64,000 bases of DNA from Balaenoptera acutorostrata (taxonomy: Eukaryota; Chordata; Mammalia; Artiodactyla; Balaenopteridae), in NCBI RefSeq assembly GCF_949987535.1, contig NC_080067.1, positions 186,001 through 250,000 of the forward strand, read 5' to 3'. Within the stretch, counting starts at the first letter, position 1; each line of letters starts with the position of its first letter. The notes under the pieces are model-generated. The model did no database searches. It was not told the origin of the DNA and saw only the letters and a list, made by a program, of their open reading frames with translations. A program made the translations under genes and the position numbers. Positions 45,898 to 57,920 of this stretch are shown one piece after another.

Positions 45898-46165
45898 CCG
45901 GGGTACCTGTCCAGGGGAGCTCCATATCCAGGGAGGGGCCTGACCACGAGAGTCTCGTGGGCTGCTGGGTACCTGCTCAGGTGAGCTCCATATCCTGGGA
46001 GGGGCCTGACCACGAGAGCCCCGTGGGCTGCTGGGTACCTGCCCAGGTGAGCTCCATATCCTGGGAGGGGCCTGACCATGAGAGCCCCGTGGGCTGCTGG
46101 GTACCTGCTCAGGTGAGCTCCATATCCTGGGAGGGGCCTGACCATGAGAGCCCCGGGTGCTGGGA
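45898..46165 (+). repeat. 66-bp minisatellite, four units
   Basis: GGTACCTG recurs at 45902, 45968, 46034 and 46100, so the period is exactly 66 bp. Each unit contains GAGCTCCATATCC, GGGAGGGGCCTGACCA and GTGGGCTGCTGG. 66 is a multiple of three, which creates long open frames in several phases, including a 305-codon minus frame (45589-46506) that I do not accept as a gene. Confidence 0.9.
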
Positions 46166-46815
46166 GGGGGGCGTGTGTATGAGCGTCCTCTCTGTGCAGC
46201 CGGCACAGAGTTGCTTAGCAACTTCCCTGTGGGCGGTGCTGGGATGAAATGAGAACCAGGAGATGCTGCAGGCCCCATGAAAGCCTGTCCATCCAGAGTG
46301 ATGAGGTGAGTAGGCGGGTACTGGCCACTGTGCTGCGTGAGGGAGGCCCCACGGGCACCTCTTGTGTCTTCCGCCTGACACCATGGAGGTCTCCCCAGGA
46401 CAGAGCAGACAGCCTGTCTGGGGCAGGTGGGAGCTCCTGGTGATGCTGCAGGGGACATGAGAGGGACAGACCAGGCAGGAGGGGGTGGGAGCCCAGGCAG
46501 AGCCATGGGGCTCGGGGCCGAGGGGGCTTTTCTGGGTCTGAGCTGGGGGGACGTGCAGGTGGTGAGTGTGGTCCAGGAAAGCTGCCGTGGTGACGTGAGG
46601 CTGAACCTGCTTCAGAGTGACAAACTTTCCGGGTGATCCCAGAACAGGATAGTGAGACAGATCCTGTTAGAAGAAGGTAAGTGAATCCCCCAAGAGGAGG
46701 CTCTGTGAGCTGGTCCTGGGAGGGGGGCGAAGGGAACAGGTGTGGAAGCTGTGGGGAGTGGGCAGTCCCCCTGGGCGGGCGGCAGGTGCAGACCCCACTC
46801 CGTGGTCCCACAGCT
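46166..46815. other. Unassigned GC-rich DNA
   Basis: Open frames here are extensions of the minisatellite-driven ones. No repeat or RNA gene was recognised. Confidence 0.35.
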
Positions 46816-46819
46816 TGCT

Positions 46820-46885
46820 TCCGGCTGGATTACTTGGCCTCTCGGAGCCTCAGCTTCCTGGTCTGCTCGTGGAGTGATGGTAGCG
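46820..46885 (+). mobile_element. MIR SINE core fragment
   Basis: ATTACTTGGCCTCTCGGAGC followed by CTCAGCTTCCTGGTCTG matches the conserved middle of MIR in plus orientation. Only about 65 bp is recognisable. Confidence 0.5.
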
Positions 46886-49485
46886 TGGACTGACTAGTAA
46901 TTTGCTCAGAACAGGGTAGAAAGGGGTCTAGTGGAAATTCTACGGAACACCATCAGTATGGGAATCGCAGGTCCTGTTTCCCGCAGGTCTGTTTTCAGGA
47001 TCAGGAGAGCAAATCCGAGCAGATTTGCAGCAGAGCCTGGGGATGGGCTCCGTTCGGTGGGTCCCCCGGTTTCCTGAATCTCGGAAGGAGCAGCTCCAGT
47101 GGGCAGTGGCAGTTTCATCCCACACCTGGAAACATCCAAACCTCAAGGACCAGCAGCCCCTGAGCCCTGTGTCTGGGCCCCCAGGAGGCAGACGGGATAC
47201 GCTGGCCTCCTCCTAGGCCCTCTTCCTGCCCAGAACATTCGAGATCCAGGCCGTCATGAGGAAGAAGCAGGGATGGGGATGTCCCATGTGGGAAGAGAAC
47301 ACGGAGCAGCTTGTGTACATGGACGTCCACACCAGGAATGTGGATCGGTGTGACGTGGGCACTGGGAGGGGCAGACGGTGGGCTGAGGAAGCAGGGTGGG
47401 GCTGGGGGTCCGGAGGAGGTGGTGTGCGAGCTTTGCCTGTGCCGGGCCTCAGACTCCACGGGGCTTCCCTCCCCTGGTCACTGGGGAGGAGGAGTCGAGC
47501 AGCATTGGTGGGGTGACCACTCACGTCCCCAGGCCCTGCCAGCATCAGACCTTCAGGTTCCGGGTCGGGGAGCCTGATGAGCGCAGGTCCAGCCGTGCCC
47601 GCCAGGGAGGCCTGGAGGGGTCGGGCGGGAAGCACTGGTTTGGTCATCCCCTGTGCGGAAGCTTCCGAGCCAGTGTCCAGTGGGAGCTCTCACCTCGCAC
47701 GTGGGTTTCACGTCCACAGCTCAGATCACCTTCTAGCCGCTTGGTTTGTTTTCTAGACACAAAGTCCTAATATCTCCTATGTCCCCTGCCCGTGAAAAGG
47801 CATGTCTGATCTGGCCCCAGGTGCTGCCTCTGGTCCCTCCTGACTGGACGCCCAGCAGCCAGTGTCACCACGTCATGACTGTCAGGGGGTGTCAGGCGTG
47901 GAGGGACGAGAGCACACGGTCCAGGCCCACGAGGGGCCGTGCCGTCCCCGGATCCAGTGCTGTGGCTCTAGGTGTTCCCTCCCCCCACCCCACGGGCAGA
48001 GACCACTGTCCCCTTACAGACTGTTACCAAGTGAAGTCACATGGACCCTGCTCGGGCCCAAGCCTGGCGAGGCACTCTGCCTCAGCGGGGAAGGTCTCCT
48101 TTATCCATGTGGGTTCAAGTAGGCAAATAACAAAACCAAAGCTGAGACCACCACAGCACAGGCTCTGTTCAGTGGCCAAAGAATGGAGAAGCGGGAACTA
48201 AGTTCACAGACCAACTTCTCGGCCTCCTGGAGAGAGTGGTTTAATTTGAAAGAGTAAAGACAAAGGGAGGAGGAGTGCGGCTAATGATGGGGATGAAGAG
48301 GCCTTCTGGGGAAGGGGCGGGGCTTTTTCCAAGGGGGTGGGGTACCACCTCCTTTCACCCGTCTTTGGTCCTTCATGTCCAGTCATGGCCACTGGTAGGT
48401 GTGTCACTTAATATGCTGATATAGTAAATTCAACATGTGATGAGACTCAGGGTCTGTTGGAGGTCACATTCGTTGCCATCTTGGTCCCAGCTCGTTCCAT
48501 CTGTTTGTTTGTTTGTAGTTTCCTTTCTTATCTCTGGACCCCTTAAATTAAATACTTAGGTGAACTCCTGCTGAAGTTGGGGGTGGAGGACAGACCTGTG
48601 AAAGGTGGGCCCACGGGTTCTGAGCAGGGCCTGGAGCAGCTCTGACAACAAGAGGAGGAGGCTGAGACGGCCGGTCAGTCTGACGCCCGCAGTGGGGCCT
48701 GTGGTCATCATGCGAAGGTGGTCAGCGGGGGCACGTGTCAGGGAAGGTTCTTGGTGTTTACACAGAAGATGTGAACGTGGGCCCAGATGCAGAACTGCCT
48801 GCAGACGTTGCTACAGAACGCCCTGATTCTTTCCTGAGAAAACTGGTGTGGGGGCATTCAGGCAACAGGGCAAACAGCTTGCTCTGGACGTTCTTGTGGG
48901 GAAGTGGGGACATAGCAACAGGGGCTCAGCCTGCATAACCCCAGAAGCCCTCCCAGGACAGCCCCAGAACTGCTTCTGGAATGGCAAGGAGAAGTGGGTC
49001 TTCCACCTACTAGACGTGGAGGAAAGGGCTGGGGTCTGCAGGGCCGCCCTCACCTTCAGGGACTGGCTGGGAGGCTCACAGGACCCAGCAGCACATTCTT
49101 GTGGCTTGTGTGCTCACAGCTGAGATGGGTCACAGCACGCAGTAGGGATGCACGGGAGGGAGGGCCCCTGCTCCAGTCACCTCATGACCCTTCATGCCCA
49201 CTCCTTCCCTCGAGGGTCTCTAGGGTGTCTCTTCCCCCAGCGACGAAGGCCAGAACCATGACAGTTACCCGCACCCCCATCCCCCCAGGGAAGCTCACTA
49301 GAGGCTTGGAACCCGGCTCGGAGCTGGTCACGTGGTGTTGTCTGCCCTCACCCTCCAAAATGCCAGTGCCCAGAAGGGGAGCCAGGGCTCAGCATGAACC
49401 ACATGGTTTGTGCAAACAGCACGGGCGCAGGGGGCTGCCCCTAACGGGAGGCGGGAGGGTTTAGATCAGGGCAGGGAGCTGCTCA
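46886..49485. other. Unassigned GC-rich DNA
   Basis: No gene was accepted. Competing open frames of 60-156 codons lie on both strands without recognisable domains. About 48200-48500 (poly-purine run, then CATGTGATGAGACTCAGGGT and TTCGTTGCCATCTTGGTCCC) has the feel of a decayed LTR, but I could not assign it. Confidence 0.35.
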
Positions 49486-49489
49486 CCAG

Positions 49490-49940
49490 CTGCATTAGCT
49501 TCCCGGGGCAGCTGTGATAAACGACCACAAACGGAGGCTCAGAGCAACAGAAACCTGTCCTCTCTCAGTCCTGGAGGCCAGACGTCTGAGGTCAAGGTGT
49601 CCCAGGGCCGCGCTCCCTCCGGAGGCTCCAGGGGAAGGTCCTGCCTGCCTCTTCCAGCTTCTGGGGGCTCCAGACATCCCTGGGCTTGTGGCCGCATCCA
49701 TCCCATCTCTATCTCCGTCTTCACATGGTGTCTCCTGTGTGTCTGTGTCTCTCCGCTTGTCCCTTAGAAGGACACTGTCCCTGATTTAGGGCCACCCTGA
49801 TCCAGGATGACCTCATCTTCAGATCTGTAACTAATTATACCTGCAAAGACCTTACTTCCAAATGAGGTTCCATTCTCAGATTCTGGGGGGCATGACGTGG
49901 ACATAAGTTCTGGGGGACCCCCATTCAACCCACTATAGCA
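49490..49940 (-). mobile_element. Third MaLR/MLT-like LTR element, minus orientation
   Basis: On the plus strand it reads GCAGCTGTGATAAACGACCA, CTCAGTCCTGGAGGCCAGAC, CTTCCAGCTTCTGGGGGCTC, CACCCTGATCCAGGATGACC, TGCAAAGACCTTACTTCCAA and CATTCAACCCACTATAGCAC, the reverse order of the same broad class of element seen at 42240 and 43965. Confidence 0.62.
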
Positions 49941-52220
49941 CCCAGTTCCCAGATGTCAGCCGACTTTCCTCAGGACAGCATCAGGCTGGTGATGTTCTGT
50001 CTTTCTGCACGGAGTTGCCTCCTGTTTCTTGTGGTAACAGTGAGGTTGGATGGGGGGCGCTGTGGCTGACCTCCCGGTCATTCCAGGGACCACGCTGACG
50101 TGTCCTTCCCGGGAGAGTGCGAGCACGGCCAGGGCTCCCTGTGAACACTCCACACTGACCGCTCGGTGGTCAGACACCTGCATGGGCTGGACCGGTCCCC
50201 GGACCTCTGCACCTTCTACCACACCCACAGCCTGGTGGACTCTGTGCGGGCCTGTGACCAGGAGGTGGGGACCGGCAGGATGGGTGGGAGCCCTCCTGCC
50301 TGCCACGTGACCTCCAGCCCACCACAGACCCTCCAGTCCTGCCATGGACACCCCCATCGCATTAACCCCCAAGAGGGCTTCTGGGAGGGGTGAGAATTCG
50401 ACCATGAAGAAGACAGGGCAGGCCCTAACTGCAGCAGGTGAAGGCAAGAACTGGGGTTGCTTGGCTATTTGTCCCCCAAAGACCCAGAATGTGGGCTCTG
50501 ACTTGAGGGGTCCACCTCTACCTGGGCTCACCTGGGGGATCGCTGCAGGGAGAGCATGTCCTTGGGTGATTTTCCAACTCTCCCCACATCAGCCTCACCC
50601 CCTGGGCCCCCCTGACCCCATTAATAGTCTTTAAATAGTGTCTCTCACCCAACAGGCCTGCGTGGGAGATTTTAATATTGTGTGGGAGTCCAGCGACCAG
50701 CGCCCATGTGTCCTGGGTGTCTTGGGAGGGAAAGTAGCCTCGCTCTCACATTCCTGCCCCAGTGCACCTGGGGTCGGGGGCAGCAGACCCAGGCTTTGTT
50801 CCGGCAGAAGCTCCCTTTCAGTGAACAAGTCTTCCCCCACTCCCGTTATCCTCCCTGGAGGCTCAGGAGGTCACAGCATCGGGGCACCTCCAGCACCAGG
50901 ACTCCACCCTAGGGAATTTCTCAAGAGCAGGGACCAGGCCTGGGGGCTGAGGGGAGGAGGGAGCCGGCCTCTTCAGGATCCCCGGGGCTAGGATGCCTCC
51001 TACCCAGGAGGGCCTTGGACTCAGCTTAACTTCCACCCGGGGTCTCCTACCCTCCCCTGGTAGGGGGGTCCTTCAGATTCCAGGGCCCCAAGATCCTCCC
51101 CACAGACTTCTGACCCCACCTGCAGAGTCGGGGACCCAGAGACCCCCTCCCCGGCTTCTTTTATCTTGGAGGCTCCCAGAATTCCCAGTATAACATCCTC
51201 AGGGTTTATTATGCTGAAGGATGCAAGTTAAAATCAGCAAGGATGGGGGGATGAGCAGGGTCCAGCTTCCTTGGCTGTGGCAGCTCAGGGAAGCCCACCT
51301 GAGTCCTGAAGTGCAGGGTTTATTGGAGTCTGTCACGTCAATGTGGGGACCACTATGTGCCTGACATTGGCCTCCAGCCCCCAGGGGCGACTCAGGAAGC
51401 CCCACCGTGTATCACGCCGTCAGCACAGACCAGCCTGGAGTGAGGCCCACGGAGCATGGACACTCCCAAAAGACTCAAGGTGACCTCCTAGAGCCAGGAG
51501 CAGAGGCCCGGCCCCTCTGTGGGCAGGTGAACCCACACCACACAGGCCCTGGTACAGTGTCCTTTCCGTGTGGTCAGCATGGGTGCATGTGGGTCAGCAA
51601 GTGTCTGTGTGTCTCAGCCTGTAACCACAGACCACACTGTCCTGCTCTGCTCCCAAGAGCGAGGCCAACGGAGGGACAACGTGGGTGGGAACAAAGCCGG
51701 GTCATGGTCAGGCTGGGTGAGAAAGGGTCCGAGGAGCGAGAACCCTGCTCCCCTTGCCTGGTGAGCCGAGAGCTGACGTCCGCCCTGTGGTCAGTCCACC
51801 TCCCCACATCCCGAGGTAGAGCTGCCTTTCCTGCACCCTGGGGCAGGGTCATGCCTGTGTATACAGCAGGATGCACAGCAGTGCACACAGCAGGCCTGAT
51901 GCCTGCCCTTGGCATGTAGTCGGGGGCTTGGTGAGGGTGGAACATCCTGACAGGATGTGGGCCGACCCCGGTGAGGATGTAGGGGTGAAGTGTTTGGGAG
52001 CCTGTGGAGGGAACCCTCACCTGTCTGCACAGGTGGATTGAGGACACAGACCAAGGGTGGGCAGGTGGGGAGCCCAGTCCTGGGTCATCCCTGAGGCTGG
52101 AGGAGGGGTGTGGAGTGGGGGGTGATGGTGGTGGGGAGGAGGGACTGATCACGGGACAGTGAGGAGACAGAGGATCCGAGGCAGCGGGGAATGTGTAGAA
52201 TGTGCCTGATGGGAGGACGA
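49941..52220. other. Unassigned GC-rich DNA next to array B
   Basis: Open frames up to 256 codons (51574-52344 minus) and 191 codons (49956-50531 minus) occur in GC-rich sequence with equally open opposite strands. I recognise no domain and accept none. Confidence 0.35.
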
Positions 52221-52225
52221 AGAGA

Positions 52226-52241
52226 CCAGCAGGTGGCGCTG
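52226..52241 (+). promoter_or_regulatory. CTCF-like motif at the satellite boundary
   Basis: CCAGCAGGTGGCGCTG is a very good match to the CTCF core as I know it. It lies about 70 bp before the first recognisable satellite sequence (B0). Binding is inferred from the motif alone. Confidence 0.5.
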
Positions 52242-52866
52242 TAGGCACGGGTAGCAGGCCTGCTCCCTGCAGGGCGGCGCCAGAGCACCACACTGCTGGA
52301 AAACATGGGATGTCCAGACAGAACCCCAGAGGATGGGGGGCCATATGGGCAGGAAGAGTTTGGAAAAGTCACCTTATCTCCACATGTCCTGGGGGAGGGT
52401 TCCCTGCTCCAGCCTCTTTCCTTAGAGTTTCCCCACCTGGGGAAGTCAGCACACTCAGTAGCTGGTCGTGCAAGGCTTGGAATTCGTCGGGAGGATGAAA
52501 GGGAAAAGGGGGGAAGGAATGAGAAATAAGCTCTACGTATTTGGACAGCACATGACACTCTAATTTCCAATCAGGAAGAGGAATTTCCCAAAGGCTCAGG
52601 CTGCCCCTGTAACCAGAATGGGGCTTGAAGCAATCCTGCCACTTTGTGGCCGGTTCCAGAAAGAAGTTGAAGACACTTGCTCAGGGGCACTGCAATCCAC
52701 AACACCTGCAAACTTGTAAGTGACAACTATCGTAGAAAAATGTCTTGGGGTAAGTAACTGAAAAGAACTTGAAAACAAGGCAGAATTGCAGGAACCGGAT
52801 TGCAAGAGGTAGATTGGACTTGCCGTTAAAGCACATGAAAGCTGCTCAATATTGCCTGTGATTCAG

Positions 52867-52916
52867 TTGGCCAAAAAGGGTGTACAGGTTGAAACCCATA
52901 TGATCTTTGTGGCCAA
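52867..52916. mobile_element. 50-bp MITE-like imperfect palindrome in B0
   Basis: Ends are TTGGCCAAAAAG and CTTTGTGGCCAA, an inverted pair with one mismatch in 12. Read from the right end inward, TTGGCCACAAAGATCATATG then GGTTTCAACC resembles a mariner-type MITE end. It interrupts the L1 between ATTGCCTGTGATTCAG and the ATGCAGGAAACACAAATC block, at the place of the 72-bp palindrome in other monomers. Confidence 0.6.
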
Positions 52917-53131
52917 GCAAATATGCAGGAAACACAAATCAACACGACAAAGATGTAGCACTTTGCCCCAGTCAGAAAGGCCAACCTCACAAAGTGTAAA
53001 AACAACAAATGGAGGAGAGGATGTGAAGAAAATGGAACCCTGCTACGCTGATGGTGGGAATGTCAATTGCTAACAGCCACGCTGGAGAAGGGTATGATGT
53101 TTCCTAAAAATTCTAAAAAATAGAGCTACAG

Positions 53132-53453
53132 GGACTTCCTGGTGGTGCAGACGTTAAGAATCCAACTGCCAAGGCAGAGGACACGGGGTCGAGCCCTAGT
53201 CCAGAAAGATAACACATGCCACGGAGCAACTAAGCCAATGGACGACAACTACTAGGCCTGTGCTCTAGAGCCCGTAAGCCACAACTACTGAAGCCTGGTG
53301 CCTAAAGCCAGTGCTCTGCAAGAAGAGAAGCCACGGCAATGAGAAGCCCACGCACTTCAACGAAGAGTAGCCCCAACTTCCTGCAACTAGAGAAACCCCA
53401 TATGAAATAACGAAGACCCAACACAGGCAAAATTACTTACTTAATTAAAAAAC
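53132..53453 (+). mobile_element. CHR-2-type SINE in B0 with target-site duplication
   Basis: GGACTTCCTGGTGGTGCAGA, GGGTCGAGCCCTAGTCC (B-box region) and TGCTCTAGAGCCCGTAAGCC, ending in an AT-rich tail. AATAGAGCTACAG at 53119-53131 and AATACAGTTACAG at 53454-53466 make a 13-bp target-site duplication with two mismatches. The insertion splits the L1-derived part of B0. Confidence 0.88.
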
Positions 53454-54402
53454 AATACAGTTACAGAGCATACGGCACTACCACTCCTGGGGATATATTT
53501 CGGGATAACCATAAATCGATAGGACACAGGAACTTCAACTATTACTGCAGCACTTTTGCAGGATCCTCGACTTGGAAACAATATAAATGTCCTTGGAAGG
53601 AAAAAATGGATAAAGACAATATGGTACTTATCTACAATGGAATAGTACTCAGCCATGAAACCAATGAAATAAGGCCAGTTGCAGCAACTCGAGTGGACTT
53701 AGATAAGATCATTCTAAGTGACAAAAGTCAGACACAAAAACACACTTGGCACAAGATATTATTTATAGGAGGAATATAAAAATGGTTACACATGAACTAA
53801 ATTACAAAACAGAAACAGGGTCACACATTTACAAAACAAAATTATGGCTGATAAAGTGGAAAGGTGGGGTGGGGTGAGATATAAACCAGAGGGTTGAAAG
53901 TAACAGAGATACCATTCCAAAGACCAAATAGGTAATCAACAAAATCTACTCTATAGCTCCAGAAGTGGACTCAGCACATTCTAGTCACCAGAAAAGAATA
54001 TATACGACGGGTAAGAATGTTAAAAGAATTTACGGATGTCTCTCTGTAAGTTAAACAAGAGGATGTGCAGGAGCAAGAAAGACAGCACTGAAAATCACCT
54101 TTACCAAATGATAAAAATAAATTTTAAAAAAGACAAAAAAAAGACACAGAAAGAAAATGTTACAAAATTCGTTCAGGGGATGTGATGCAACCTGGATTGA
54201 CCATATCTAGACACACAGCTGGATGAGACATAAGGCTGGACACTCCTGGGGCTGGGTGGATTGGTGAGGTTGGGTGAGCAAACGCAGACCCTTTAAAGTA
54301 ATACTGCATGGTACCCATCCCATGGGTCCCAAATCTCCAGGTTCAAGGGCATCTTCCTACGTCGAAAACATGCATGAGAAACCCAGAAGATGGTACACCA
54401 TG

Positions 54403-56161
54403 TGATCGGGAAAGGTTTCTAAAACGCACCTCATTTCTCATCTCCTTGTGCTCGGGTTCGCCATTCCAGCCGCTTTACTAGCCATCTCCCTCCTTAGAGA
54501 ATCAGCACCGTTAACCTCCTCTTCCGTACAGGTTGTAATTTGTCCTGAGGATGAACGGGAACACGGGGAACCAATGAGAGACTAGCTCTAGGTGTTGGGA
54601 CAGGCACAGGTCACTCTATTTTCCCATCAGGAAGAAGAATTAACCACAAGCTCAGCCTGCCCCCCAGAACCAGAAGAGGGCCTGAAGCAATCCTGCGCTT
54701 TTGCGACCACCTTCCAAAAAAGCGACTTGTGAAATGGAGCTCAGGGGCACTGCAATTCACAAACCTGCAGAGTTATAAATGATAACTCTCGTCCACAAAT
54801 ATATTGAGGGAAGGCAACGAAGAGGCTTTGAAAGCAAGGCAGAATTGCAGGAAACAGATTTCAGGAGGTAGATTCGAATCGCCTTGAAAGCACATGAAAA
54901 GCGGCAAAACGTGGACAATGCTGCCCTTGGCCAAAAAGGGCGTATGCGTTGTTTCCTGAATATATTCAGGAAAAAATGCATACGCCCTTTTGGGCCAACC
55001 AAGCAATCTGGGAAGGCAAATCAGCGCTACAAAGAAGTCTCGCTCCCCATCGGGAAAAAGGGCCATGCGGAAAAAAGTGTCAAAACCAGAAATGCAGGAC
55101 CGGCGATGGAGAAATGGGAGCCTTGCTACGCTGATGGGCGGGATGTAAATTGCCAACAGCCACTCTGGAGAAGTGTACGGTGTGTCCTGAAACATCTAAA
55201 AAACACAGCTTGGAGAGCATAGGGCACTTCCACTCATGGGCGTATAAATTGGGAAAACTAAAAATCAGCAAGACACAGTCACCCCAAAGTTTAGGGCTGC
55301 TCTGTTGACAAGAACCCCCACTTCATTACACCTTAAATATCCTAGGAAAGAGAAAAATGGATAAAAAAGCTGTGGTCCTCATGTACACGGGACTATCACT
55401 CAGCCATGAAATCAACGTCATAAGGCCAGTAGCAGCACGATGAGTGGATTTAGGTATGACGATTCTCAGTGAAATAAGTCACACAGAAGAAGACACTTAT
55501 CATAAGATATCACTTATAGAGGGAATGTAAAAACCGCTACACTTGAACTGAATTACAAAACAGAAGAGAGTCACACGTTTAGAAAACACACTATGGCTGC
55601 TGAACGGGAAAGGTGAGGTGGGGTGATGCATAAAACAAGGGTTTCAAATTAGCTCAGATACCGTTCCATAAACCCAATATGTAATAGACAAGACCTACTC
55701 CTTGCTCAGTGAATTGGACTCAACACACCCTATTCACCGCACAAGAATATATCTGACTAGTAAGAATCTTCAAACCTATGTATTGATATCTCTCTGTAAG
55801 TGAGTCAAGGGGGTGTAAAGCGGCATAAACACAGCTGTGAAAAGCAGCTAACCCCATTATAAAAATAAATTACTTTTCAAAACCCGTGAAACAAAGACAG
55901 TGAAAGAGAGAGAAATTCTTACCAAATTCGTTCAGGGGCTGTGATGCAACCTGGATTGACCATATCTAGACCCACAGCTGATTGAGACATAACGGTGGAC
56001 ACTCTTGGGGCTGAGAGGTTTGGTGAGGTTAGGTGAGCCAACGCAGACCCTTTAAAGTAATACTGCATGGTACCCATCCCATGGGTCCCAAATCTCCAGG
56101 TTCAAGGGCATCTTCCTACGTCGAAAACATGCATGAGAAACCCAGAAGATGGTACACCATG
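54403..56161 (+). repeat. Satellite monomer B1
   Basis: Full 1,759-bp monomer. The palindrome at 54927-54998 has mismatches near the centre (GTTGTTTCC) and in the right arm. Confidence 0.88.
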
Positions 56162-57920
56162 TGATCGGGAAAGGTTTCTAAAACGCACCTCATTTCTCAA
56201 CTCCTTGAGCTCGGGTTCGCCATTCCAGCCGCTTTACTAGCCATCGCCCTCCTTGGAGAATCAGCAGCGTTAACCTCCTCTTCCGTACAGGTTGCAATTT
56301 GTCCTGAGGATGAACGGGAACACGGGGAACCAATGAGAGACTAGCTCTAGGTGTTGGGACAGGCACAGGTCACTCTATTTTCCCATCAGGAAGAAGAATT
56401 AACCGCAAGCTCAGCCTCCCCCAAGAACCAGAAGAGGGCCTGAAGCAATCCTGCGCTTTTGCGGCCAGCTCCCAAAAAAGCGACTTGAGAAATGGAGCTC
56501 AGGGGCACTGCAATTCACAAACCTGCAGAGTTATAAATGATAACTATCATCCACAAATATATTGAGGGAAGTCAACGAAGAGGATTTGAAAGCAAGGCAG
56601 AATTGCAGGAAACAGATTTCAGGAGGTAGATTCGAATCGCCTTGAAAGCACATGAAAAGCGGCAAAACGTAGACAATGATGACCTTGGCCAAAAAGGGCG
56701 TATGCGTTTTTTCCTGAATATATTCAGGAAAAAACGCATACGCCCTTTTTGGCCAACCAAGCAACCTGGAAAGGCAAATCAGCGCTACAAAGAAGTTTCG
56801 CTCCCCATCGGGCAAAAGGGCCATGCGGATAAAAGTGTCAAAACCAGAAATGCAGGACCGGCCATGGAGAAATGGGAGCCTTGCTACGCTGATGGGCGGG
56901 ATGTAAATTGCCAACAGCCACTCTGGAGAAGTGTACGGTGTGTCCTGAAACATCTAAAAAACACAGCTTGGAGAGCATAGGGCACTTCCACTCATGGGCG
57001 TATAAATTGGGAAAACTAAAAATCAGCAAGACACAGGCACCCCAAAGTTTAGGGCTGCTCTGTTGACAAAAACCCCCACTTCATTACACCTTAAATATCC
57101 TAGGAAAGATAAAAATGGATAAATAAGTTGTGCTCCTCATGTACAGTGGAATATCACTCAGCCATGAAATCAACGTCATAAGGCCAGTAGCAGCACGATG
57201 AGTGGATTTAGGTACGACGATTCTCAGTGAAATAAGTCACACAGAAAAAGACACTTATCATAAGATATCACTTATAGAGGGAATGTAAAAACCGCTACGC
57301 TTGAACTCAATTACAAAACAGAACAGAGTCACACGTTTAGAAAACACACTATGGCTGCTGAACGGGAAAGGTGAGGTGGGGTGATGCATGAAACAAGGGT
57401 TTCAAATTAGCTCAGATACCGTTCCATAAACCCAATATGTAATAGACAAGACCTACTCCTTGCTCAGTGAACTGGACTCAACACCCCCTATTCACCGCAC
57501 AAGAATATATCTGACTAGTAAGAATCTTCAATCCTATGTATTGATATCTCTCTGTAAGTGAGTCAAGGGGGTGTAAAGCGGCATAAACACAGCCGTAAAA
57601 AGCAGCTACACCCCATTATAAAAATAAATTACTTTTCAAAACCCGTGAAACAAAGACAGTGAAAGAGAGAGAAATTCTTACCAAATTCGTTCACGGGCTG
57701 TGATGCAACCTGGATTGACTATATCTAGACCCACAGCTGATTGAGACATAAGGGTGGACACTCTTGGGGCTGAGAGGTTTGGTGAGGTTGGGTGAGCCAA
57801 CGCAGACCCTTTAAAGTAATACTGCATGGTACCCATCCCATGGGTCCCAAACCTCCAGGTTCAAGGGCATCTTCTGAAGTTGAAAACATGCATGAGAAAC
57901 CCAGAAGATGGTACACCGTG
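56162..57920 (+). repeat. Satellite monomer B2
   Basis: Full 1,759-bp monomer with a perfect palindrome at 56685-56756. Confidence 0.88.

Larger units (their letters stand above)
52830..54165 (+). mobile_element. LINE-1 3' end within monomer B0
   Basis: Clear L1 series: AAGCACATGAAAGCTGCTCA, GGAGAGGATGTGAAGAAAAT, GATGGTGGGAATGTCAATTG, GGAAACAATATAAATGTCCT, TCTACAATGGAATAGTACTC, TTGCAGCAACTCGAGTGGAC, AATTACAAAACAGAAACAGG, ending GATAAAAATAAATTTTAAAA. It is interrupted by the MITE-like element (52867-52916) and by a SINE (53132-53453). It demonstrates the L1 origin of the corresponding part of every monomer. Confidence 0.78.
52299..54402 (+). repeat. Diverged boundary monomer B0 of the common satellite
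   Basis: Full-length but strongly diverged monomer at the array edge. Early matches include AAAACATG...CAGA...GATGG, then GAGGATGAAAGGGAA, AATCAGGAAGAGGAATTTCC, GGGGCTTGAAGCAATCCTGC and AAGCACATGAAAG. Similarity jumps to near the array average from about 54160 (AAATTCGTTCAGGGG) and is near-identical by about 54270. It contains a SINE at 53132-53453 that no other monomer has. The LINE-1 part is closer to L1 than in the homogenised monomers, and the palindrome is replaced by a 50-bp imperfect version at 52867-52916. Confidence 0.82.

Noticed and set aside
44718..46506. 277-codon plus and 305-codon minus open frames
   Set aside because: They run through 60-bp and 66-bp tandem repeats with multiple-of-three periods in GC-rich DNA, with rival open frames and no recognisable domain.
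48200..48510. Possible decayed LTR
   Set aside because: Suggestive phrases only; no clear ends, TATA, poly(A) order or family match, so left unassigned.
51574..52344. 256-codon minus-strand frame
   Set aside because: GC-rich, low-complexity composition, open on other frames too, no domain or splice context recognised.
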